Shown: positions 51,901-62,300 of the stretch, piece after piece | How the letters are laid out: each line of letters begins with the position of its first letter | Position numbering within the stretch: the first letter of the stretch is position 1 | Assembly (NCBI GenBank): GCA_030248215.1 | Contig: JASANG010000102.1 | Coordinates: forward strand, 62,001 to 126,000 | DNA from: Enoplolaimus lenunculus | Taxonomy: Eukaryota; Nematoda; Enoplea; Enoplida; Thoracostomopsidae | Length of the DNA: 64,000 nt | Reading direction: 5' to 3' | Made by a program: the position numbers and the translations under genes | The notes under the pieces: generated by a model | Databases searched by the model: none | Told to the model about the DNA's origin: nothing | The model's input: only the letters and a program-made list of their open reading frames with translations

Positions 51901-54900
51901 TCAGAAGACATTTCAGAAGGTAGGTTTTAAAATATTAGTTTTGATACCTTTTGATAGAAATATTGTTTAACCGCTTCCTCCATACTGTTGCCTATGTGGG
52001 CTAATGTATAGAACAGGACCGTAACAGTAGTAGTATAAGCATGTTCCTAAGCGTAAACGTAAGCCTAAACCAAAGCGTAAGAATGAGCTGATACCTAAGC
52101 CCAAGCTTTATATGTCTTTATGTTCAGACCAATGGGCCGTTGTTTGTATTTAGTGATAAGGTGTCGCTTAAAAGGATGATTCGAATTTGTTTAAGAAATG
52201 TTTCTGTTATCTTTGTATCTTACACTTTGAACTGGCTTCAAACAGTTTATTCCCAATTTTTAGGCCCAAAATTTAAAAGACGAACCACGTGACTGCTTTG
52301 TTTGTGGCAAATCTGTGTACGCCGCGGAAAAGTTGTCTCTCGAAAGCAAAGTTTTTCATCGGCCTTGCTTCAAGTGTAGCAGATGTGATAAAGGGCTCAG
52401 GTATTTCGCATAACAAGGTTATTTGTCCATATTGTTGTCTATCACTAGTTAGCAATAGGTTTTCAAACTGACGAACTATGGTAATTGTACATATCGAAAT
52501 AATTGCTAGCGAAGTAAAAACAAATGAAATACAAAAATGTGCTGTGTTTGAAACATTATCTTTCAACAGATGCGATAAATGAAAGAACGTATCACCGAAT
52601 GGTAATATATGCTACACACATTTGGAAAATCGGACCCGCGTCTACCGTAAACGACAATTCGCATCGGAGGCGCTGTGCTAGTGTAACCGCCGTTTGTTCA
52701 GATTCAAATTTCAACCCGTATTGAAATCAATTAAATTCGGCAATCGATTGTATTCAGCGACCTACTGCTAAAAGGCAGTATGGTTGGTTGTTATGATGAA
52801 ACAGGCTTAACATTGCGCCTCGCCTAATTTATTAATAGATGTACTTGATTTTTTTTAATTTAATTTTTTAGCGTTCAAAATTATGGCACATACGAAGGCA
52901 AACTGTACTGTGCGATTCATATCAAAGAACTGTTCAATCCCGGTAATAATGTTATCGTTATTGATGAAGACGCGCCTGAACAAGGTATATGCTAATTTAC
53001 ATTTCCTTCTTAATAATGTACCGGCCGCAAACTGCAACGTTCGTATGAGAAATAGAAAAATTTACACTCACCAACCAAGATATGTTCCAATTGATAGCCA
53101 AAACAACGGTACACACTAAGATAACACTCGCTACATGTAAATTAAACTCGCTCCAAGCAGAATCCCAGTGCACGTAACAGTCGTTAAAAATAATTGATTC
53201 ACTAAGTCAGAAACGATAATGAGTGTAACAAAACGAATAACAACCCTTTTTTAATTCTCCTTCCAATTCACCACGCTGCCACCAGATTCACCCAAAAAAT
53301 ATAAATATTTTTCGCCTAACCGGCGCCGCTATTCATCAAGCAACTCGGAACTTCTCTCTTTAACATTTTAATACAATGGCTATTCATTCTAAAAAATTTT
53401 CAAGATCCAAATTTTATTTCACTGGTGAATCACCAAAGTTAACTGAGCGCTCGTTACAATATTCACCATTACGTCTATTCTACCGGCTTAGATGTATCGT
53501 GCTTGCAGCCAGGTCACCTTGCTAGGGGGGCTAAAAATTTTCAGAAGAGGCGTACAAGAGTTTTCGTTGACTTACAATCAAGGGTTGAAAATCTTCTAGG
53601 GAACCAACATTTTTTCAGAGGGGGTTGAGCCCTCTGTGGCCTCTCTTAGCTACGTGACCCCCTGTTCTATCGTTTTGAGCCTTAAAATGTAACTTTATGG
53701 GTATACATTTCTACCGTCCTTGTTTTCAAAGCGACATGAAAAACACATGCTTTAAAGCCTCTGGATTTTCAATAAGTGAAAACTAGTTTTTCGCTTGCTA
53801 ATGTCAAATCTTTTACATCATAGTTGTATATCATTCCGAAATATAGTCCCAGCTACGCCCGTGTTGTACATTGTTTCCTCGTTAGCTATGCCGTCAACGC
53901 ACATTTGAAAACAATTGCTTAGCTATGTAATTAACACGTTTTATTTGTTTTGAATTTCAGAAATTCATGACGACGAAATTGACGAATCGTATGCGTTGGT
54001 CAACAAACCGAAAGCGTTGAATCCTGACATTGTGCGATGTACGTTATCTTTTTATTTTTACAACTTTCAAATGTTAAACATATTAATTCAAAATAATTAT
54101 ATAGGTTGCAGTATTATTATTAATATTTACCGGAATACAGGGTTTGGTCTCTATAGCCAGATGGGAGCATTGAGGCATACCCTTCAGAATAATGTTGCCC
54201 CGTAAAATGTTTCAAACTCATTGGTAAGAAATTATTTATCTTATTGCGCTGGCTACGGGGCTTTACAGGGCTGATGAATTTTGAATATTTTGATAAAATA
54301 AAATATTGATAATAGCGTTGTGCACTGGTCAGTCGGCCAGCGGTTTTGGCCGGTGGGCACTGGTCAGTAATTGCTTATCACTGAAAAGTCTAAAAAACAT
54401 TGTGACATCATTAATTTAATATTTTAACTCACATTTAGATTTCAATTCTAAAACATTTAACTGAAATCTGAAATGTTGCCCACTGTCATCATTATTGTCA
54501 ATGTTAAGGTTGAATCACTAGCTGAAATTACTTTGGTTGCTGTTGTATTCTAGACAGCTCATGTGGTGAGATAAAGCACTTCATATGATCTGGGTTCTAT
54601 TGCTTTTTAGAAAAATACAGTGAAGGTTTTCACTGGAGTGTATATAAAAAATTTGACAATTTGACAATAATAAAGAGAATAATAATGTAATCAGATTAAA
54701 TAATCTCCGATTATTTGACTGATCAATGAGGATTTCGGAAAGTTAATGAATGCTTTTAGCTAGGTTCAACATAAATGAGGTTAGTTTAGGTTTAAGTTTT
54801 GTTACATATGATAGCTGCGAATTGTGCCTACAGTTTCAGAATGTGTAAGGAGTCATTGCCGCAAACTATCAGAAATATATAGGTGAAATGTAAGTAGAGC

Positions 54901-57900
54901 CACAACCAAAAATTTAGGTGAGCCAGGCACAGTATATTTAACTAAATATCTAAGCACAAACGGGTGGAGTTGACACCTATATCCACCTGGTTTCATCTTT
55001 GTTTCTAGTATATAATTAAATTTACTAGGCTACCGCGCCGTAAACCCCTGCTATTTTAGGGGAATCTAAGCAGGATGGGAGGTTGCCACCCTTATGCCGC
55101 CCGCACTAAACGATTCTCACACAAAAAGGGCCACTAAGTGCCTTTATTTTAGCTGTTCAAATAAAGAATTATAATCCCAAACGGGGTGCAGTTGACACCT
55201 GAAACCCCCTCGCTCCGCCCCTGTTTATTGCGTTTGGACAAATTTACACGTAAACAAGCGTGTATTGTGCGTATGCTGCACTCTTGCTTGTTGTAGTTCC
55301 CGGACAGCGGGACGGCCCTCAGCGTAAACATGGGCCAATATTTTGATCATTAAACGTTTCGTCGTATTAAATGCATAAAGGGAGACGGTTCGACAATATT
55401 TTGCATTGATGCTGGCTGTGACATATAAAAATATTTAAAAACAATGTGTAAACTGTCTTCAATGAAAGCTAATGGGATAGTACTGAACTTGTTCTTAGTT
55501 AACGTATATTTCACAACGATGTCGCTTCTTATTGAATTGCTGGGCTTAAAATTATTCGTATAGCTTCTGCACCGAGAGTAGGTATTGAAACTTAACAGTT
55601 AACCAAACTTTGTTTTAAATTCTGTTCTGTCTCTATACTTAAGCGCGTCTAAAACTTCCTGAAATTGCTGTGCATGCAGCGTAGTGCGTTGTTTAAATAC
55701 CCCCCTCCCAACAGCTAGCAATAGATGCCATCGGCGCAGCAAGGGTTTTAGAAACAGAGGTCGCGTCCGATAAAAATTTCGAAGAGCTGCCTCTTCTATT
55801 ATCCGTTGAAGTGTCCAAAAACCTTTGGACAACAATTTATACTCTGATTTGACCCTGGTCCGCCCATCGGTTACACTCTTGATAAATATATACTATAGAC
55901 ATTTGAGAATGCAATTCTAGGTATATTTTCCTAAAATGTTTGTGATGTCGAAAAAACTTTTTAATTTGCTTAACAACTATTTCAGTACCGATGCTTATTT
56001 TCTTGCGACAAACATTTTCAAACGATTTCAGCATAGCTGACCTCAATTAATTTAGACTAAATAATTTTATTTCGTTTGAAAATATATTTATTACGTAATA
56101 ATTTACATTTCGCAGCAAGGTTGCTTTGTTTTACAGTACGTCAGACGGCTAGACACATCGATATTAAAATTAAATGTATTTGTTTAAAATTTTCTAAGTT
56201 CTATTCTGTTTTCTAACTCCTATTCTGTTCAACACGAGTGCATACAATTGAAAGAAAAGAGAGGGGATATATCTCTCCTCCCGAGATAATTTTTCGATTA
56301 ACCGGAAAATCACTTTTAACAGGCTTTCGAATAACCTTCTGGATTGTAGAGGTCAAAAAAAGCTGTTTCGTAATTACGAAATTATACTCTTTTGAACTGA
56401 AATCTTGGCTACGCTCCTGTTGTAGAAATCACCACGTGAAGCATATTTCTAAATTACACAAGGTTTAAAACAGAAACATCCTTTTTGCGCGGTGACAAAA
56501 AAGTTCGTTGTTGTTGTTCTAAGTCGGCTTAAATTTGAGTCTGTGATATCTCGTAGGTGGTTCCAGAAAACGAGAAGAGGTTATGAATTTTTATACGGCA
56601 AAAAATGGTAAGCTCCATATCGTACAAATATTTATATTTGTGCCACTATAATTGCGTTTTTTGGCTTCTCGCTCGCTTTTAATAATTATGTATGCCGCCG
56701 TGTCGCAAAGATTTGGGATTGTCTCTTTTTTTCACCTCAGACTATTACTGTAAACTGCGAAACAAATAGAGTAAAATGTTCAAACTCAACGTTACTCCGA
56801 TTAATACGGCTTAATTTTGTCTTATTTTAAACTAAAATCGGTTAAAAACTCTACGCGTTAAGAAGTCGTTGCAGTTCAGAATGCGACGAATTTATCGTGA
56901 TTTTAAGATTTGAAATTTGAAATCTTACATCTATTTTGCAATAAGGATTATTGGCTAAAAATATTTTGCGTGTGAGTTGATGAAAAAGGCGCTCGGGAGG
57001 GGCTGGGGGGGCAAACTCCTTTTCATCTACTTGTGTGTACTAAATCAATGCGTTAGCAATTGTTTAGCACCGCTCGATATAAGACAACAGTCTGGTAAGC
57101 AGTGTGCATTCTATACATCACATTCGCGTTAATGCAAGGTTTACTTGTTTATATCGTTTGGCCAATGTAAAGATCAGGGGCGGAACGTTTTTCTATGGAC
57201 TGCATTAGAGTATGCTTTAGACTAATTTTATGCTTAGGTTTAGGTGTACGCTCATCTTTGCGCTTAGGCTGACGCCTAGGCTTTGCCTTAGTAATATGCT
57301 TATACTACTATTACTGTCCTGTTCTATACGTTGGCCGTATTTGAACGCATTTTCATTGGTTAATCAGCAAATCATGCCAGGTTTTGTACTGGCAATTTAA
57401 CCGAAAGTTTATTTCAAATGTATTTAGGCGTACTCAAGACAAGTTAGGTAAAAACATTCCATGGTTGACGAACATTTTCAAATAAAAATAGATTTTTTGT
57501 ATTGCCAAAATTAGCGCATCCATTTAGCTGCCTGATGGCTCACAACTCTTATTAACAGGCTAAGTCCGACTGATTTAGAATTATTTAGACATATCAATAA
57601 AAATTAGATCAATTTGTCATTTTATCTATGACCACAGATAGCTTAAAAGCAATGAATTTGTATCAGTACGCAAACTTTTTTGAACTAAATTAACAATTAG
57701 ATTTCATGGCACAGAAAATCTCGGTAAACTAAAATGGTTCTTTCCAAATCGTACCGGATCTCGATGGGGAAGCCTCAGTATCCGCAACTACGTGGGATGC
57801 TTTCGAGGCGTGGGCTGTCGAGACCTAACGATGGCTTGGTGACTACATTCATTCTGTAGTTGGAATTTGACACATGCCAATTATATACTTCGTTTGTAAA

Positions 57901-59304
57901 GTTTCGTTCGTAGGTTTCGAAGGTATTTTGAAACAGAAGGAATCCTGATCGCCTTCGAATCTTGAATGCATAATAATCGAAGCGCAGTATTGATATAGCT
58001 AACACTAGTCAAAGTGGTTGCAACCACTTGTAACCCCGGCATCTTTGTAGCGAAGCACGGCGGGAGCAGCCAACCCCATACCTCCATTTGGCGGCGACCC
58101 ACCCATAAAAGGGGCCCCACCCTAACCGGTTAAAACAAAAACCGCTTAAGTTTGAAAATGCGTCTGGCTTCTCGGTTGCTTCGCTGAGAGTTTGGGGCCC
58201 CGCACTCTAGAATTTGGGGGGAGCCCCTAGCCCTGCCTGCTCCGGCATTGTAGCGCAGTATATTTTTTTAGTGTTCTTGCGAATGTTTTCGTTCCCTATT
58301 CAATTCCTACAAAAAATTTTAGTCTTGGGTAAATCTGGTGGATGACATGAAACCTATTATGTCATCTAATTCCGCCCTGGCGCGACTCATCCCAAATTAA
58401 ACGTTCCACTTAAAACTATATACAGTCTAAACATGGCATCAGACTGGACAGAACACAATGGCAAAAAATTTTCTACTCTAACCTTTGTAACTCAAAACAA
58501 CCATATTAACTTATTTACATACCACACCTATCTACGAATCAGCTTGAACAGTGCCGAAATACGTATGTGCGGCATTCCAGCTTTAATTATACAGATTTTG
58601 AATGAGATGAAGAATTTAATGCAAAATTGGAGTTGTAGAAAAAATTTTTTTGGGAATTTTGCCGACAGTTTATCATCATCTACTTGTTTACTTTTGAATA
58701 TATTTATCTTCTGAAAACTATTTTATAAATTCTGCGAGCGACGATAAGCCAACTACACCTTGCTTATTTATAAATTTAGACTTTGCGTTGTAAAACGTGA
58801 AATTGTGCTATTAATTTTAGTTAAATTTAAATATTAAATTTTTGACGCGTTTCTTGCGTCGTCGTGTCGGATCGCGGGCGAAATTGGTGGCTTTTGAAAC
58901 GAGAAGACACATATAACACGTTTACGCATCCTTAAATATATAAAATTATTTGTTGCGAAATTTCAACCGAAGAATACAAAGTTAATATTAAAACTTGTAG
59001 TTCATTTTCGTTTTGTACAATTTTTGGTTATTTCTCGGTCTACGAAAATAATTTAAATTAATACTTTTTCGGCATTGATAACACTGACTAGTAATATTGA
59101 TTTGAGAACTAACGCACAGGCAGGTTTGTTTCAATGGGGACCAGCTGCAAACCCCCTGTGATTCCTAAAGAAACTTTATGCTTGGGAGGTAAATAAAGTA
59201 AAAAAATTATTCAAATATTCAGCTTCGGCACCGATTTGTAAGATTTTCCCCATGAACCTCAATTGGGCACTCCAACTTAGTATATTCGCACCGTTCATGT
59301 TTGA

Positions 59305-59341
<37 letters not shown>

Positions 59342-62300
59342 AATAATAATAATAATAATAATAAAAATAATAATATTAATAATAACAACAACAAACGAAC
59401 GAGAGCCATTTAGCATTGCGCTTTGCGCGGATCGCAGTCTTTATTTCAACTAGTCTAACTGCAATTTCTGTTCCTACATTATGTGTTTCAATTAATTACA
59501 TTTTGAAACATGTCGTTTACATATTACCGGAAACGGATATATTAACTAAGTTATAGAGACATGACTTAAATGTGATTTTAACCGAAGTCAAAATTTTACT
59601 TAAGTTTTGTGGGTTTAGCATTGGTTCAGTTCTAAAATTAATTAGTTTTTATTAACTGCCGTTGATCTCTGAGAAACTTTAAGAATTAAAAGTTTAGCAT
59701 CGTTTCGTTAGGAAACAGTCTGTCTCAGCGGTTATAACCACATGTTTTAAAATTGAACGCTCTTGGATTGAAATTTTTAAATATATTTAAGGCGCAATAT
59801 TTGTTTGATTTCAAGGTTTAATTTATAGATATTTGGCAACCTACTATCAATTGGCGCATAAGTTTTAGTTCCGTGAACCCTTTTCAAATTCTGGTTTTTG
59901 AAAATTGAGTTCGGCAAAATATAAATTATCCTGAACATATCGAGTGGTTTCGAACACAGGACCTAACTAACTTAAAACCGGACGCTCTAGCAGTGTGTCC
60001 GCTTGCGGATCCAAAGAGGGAGCGGGAAGTACGCCTCGGCCAGCAAATTGTCTGTGGTAAAATGGAAAGGTACATCCCATACAATATTTTCCGTCTCAGA
60101 ATATTGCCACATTTATAGCATACAGTAAAAAAATGCGTTTAATAACTTTTGCCAAAATCAATTTCTGGATCATTCGCTGATTGCGCCGCACAGAAAACCA
60201 GCGAATTTGATTTTTATTAGCGAATTATGTGTCAAAATATTTGCTGCTGGCAAGCAAGCTTACTATGCAGTAACAGTGCAATACATTTATACCGAATATA
60301 CGCTTAGTGGGAAAGCAAGTCTGGCTGATTCCAACGGCACTACCCATGGCTCCCCGAAAACGATCAAAGCCAAAATTATGTACTAAAATAATTAGCGATA
60401 CAATTGTATTGAGTTGGGCTTCCAGCTCACTTCGCTTCCGTAACTTTTTTATTATAACGAATCGCTAGTCTGTCAGTTCAGAGATTTTTCAATCCACCGC
60501 TGGCAGCCATGATCATACTGTAGTGGCTCGAATAACAGACAGCCGGTAGTGTCTATGTTTCCTATTTTGAGTCTGAATCAATATTAGTGATATCTATTAA
60601 TCGGAGACCGTCTTTTATAGCGTAAGTTTTACAGTTCGCAGTTGTTAAGTACCCTAATTCGATTACGCAAATGCATCGTTGCCTAAATATAGGTCAGGAC
60701 GGATTTGATTACTTAACAGAGTATATGTTACCTTCATATCAACATACCCATGTTTTAAAAGCATTTTCGATAAACGTAGTTAAGTCATAGACAATGGCAT
60801 ACGGGAACCGTGTGGAGTGCAAATAATAGGGAAGAGAGTTTGCTGAAATATAAATAACTGTCGGTTTCCGAAAACCAAAAGGGTACCCTATATATAGGTG
60901 AAATAAATATCAGCCTCCCTCTCTTATTCGGGTCACTACAGTATTTGCTTGAAACTTTAATTAAAAACAAATTTTAAATTAAAAAAATTAACTTATAAAT
61001 ATTTAAATTTGAAACATGGTCGAAGTTGAACAGCAGCTTGAAATTTAATTAAAATACAAATTTGAAATTAAAAAAATTTTTTACGTATAAATATTTAAAT
61101 TTGAAAAATGATCGAAGTTGAACAGGAGCTTGAAACTTTAATTTCAAGACTTTTAAAATTAAAGAAATTATTTTATAAATATTGAACGAAGTTGAACTGA
61201 GCTTGAAACTTTAATTAAAAACAAATTTGAAATTGAAAAAATTAACTTTATAAATAATTAAATTTGAAAAATGATCCAAGTTGAACCGATTGTACTTCCG
61301 TCGTCAAGATGTGCCTACGAAACGCTTAGTCGACCAATTAGTCGAACTACATTTTATAGGATTGGTAAGAGGTGATTACTGAAAAGATTGAAGGCACACC
61401 TACAGCATTCTTAAGGGCCAATGATTGCTAAGTTTTTCCAGGGTCACTGTGATGGCTGTCAGGACCACGCGCCGTTTACCGCCGAACATCTTCGTTCTCC
61501 TGACCGGAAAATTTGTCGACGTCATTAAATAAATTTTATGTTTGGAACATTTATTTGACCTCTAAAATAACAACTATTCGTACCATCCTTAATAGCAATT
61601 GCTGGCTGCGAATTTGATTTTTCACATCGTTTACACGGCAGCTGCAAACTTGTAGTGCACTTGCTGCTAAATTAGTCGACTTGTATATGGCTGTTGTCAG
61701 TATGAGATTGATGGTTCCGCCACTGCTAATATTGTTCGCAACTGCTAAATGTATATACAAATATATTTTGATGCAATTGTCACTTTCAGCGGGAATGAAA
61801 GACAGAAAATTTCGCCCATGTATAGAACAGTGCCGGAACAGTAGTATAAGCATATTCATGAGCCTAAGCCTAAAAATGTATATACAAATATATTTTGATG
61901 CAATTGTCAATTTCATCGGGAATGAAAACGATAGAAGATTTGGCCCATGTATAGAACAGTGCCGAAACAGTAGTATAAGCATATTCCTGAGCCTAAGCCT
62001 AAGCCTAAAAATGTATTTACAAATATATTTTGATGCAATTTTGTATTTTAGCTGGAATGAAAACGACCGAAGACTTGGTGGCGATGCCGAATCTTCGTGA
62101 AACGAAAACCATTTGGGAAACAACAGCGACTGAGCAGCAATCACCAACGCTTTGTAACGTCGGACTCAAACCAGAACTTGAAGATGAAATATTCAAACAA
62201 GGCAAAGTGAAGTCACACTTGAACAGGTTAGCTTTGGTCAATAATGCGTTACTGATTTTAATTACAGGCATCAAAACAGATTTAAATACGAATTTGAAAA

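Larger units (their letters stand above)
54039..62051. other. 8-kb intron of the LIM gene
   Basis: Contains the MITE at 57160-57336, microsatellite 59308-59388, a CATACTGTAGTGGCTCGAATAA-ended inverted pair (about 60515 and 60930-60950), minisatellite 60948-61285 and the triplication at 61747-62086. A GCATTCCAGCTTTAA motif at about 58573 is shared with 45049. No exon supported. Confidence 0.6.

Noticed and set aside
58433-58714. 93-codon frame starting [13 protein letters not shown]
   Set aside because: No convincing donor, no recognised domain, and part of it is the dispersed GCATTCCAGCTTTAA motif.
59176-59416. Leu- and Val-rich frames on the - strand
   Set aside because: Translation of the CAA/TAA microsatellite; no splice sites or start context.
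61551-62147. 198-codon frame on the - strand and 139-codon frame on the + strand
   Set aside because: They arise from the triplicated unit and its embedded MITE ends; repeated peptides such as [11 protein letters not shown] simply mirror the DNA repeat. The + frame is only of interest as a possible alternative exon start.
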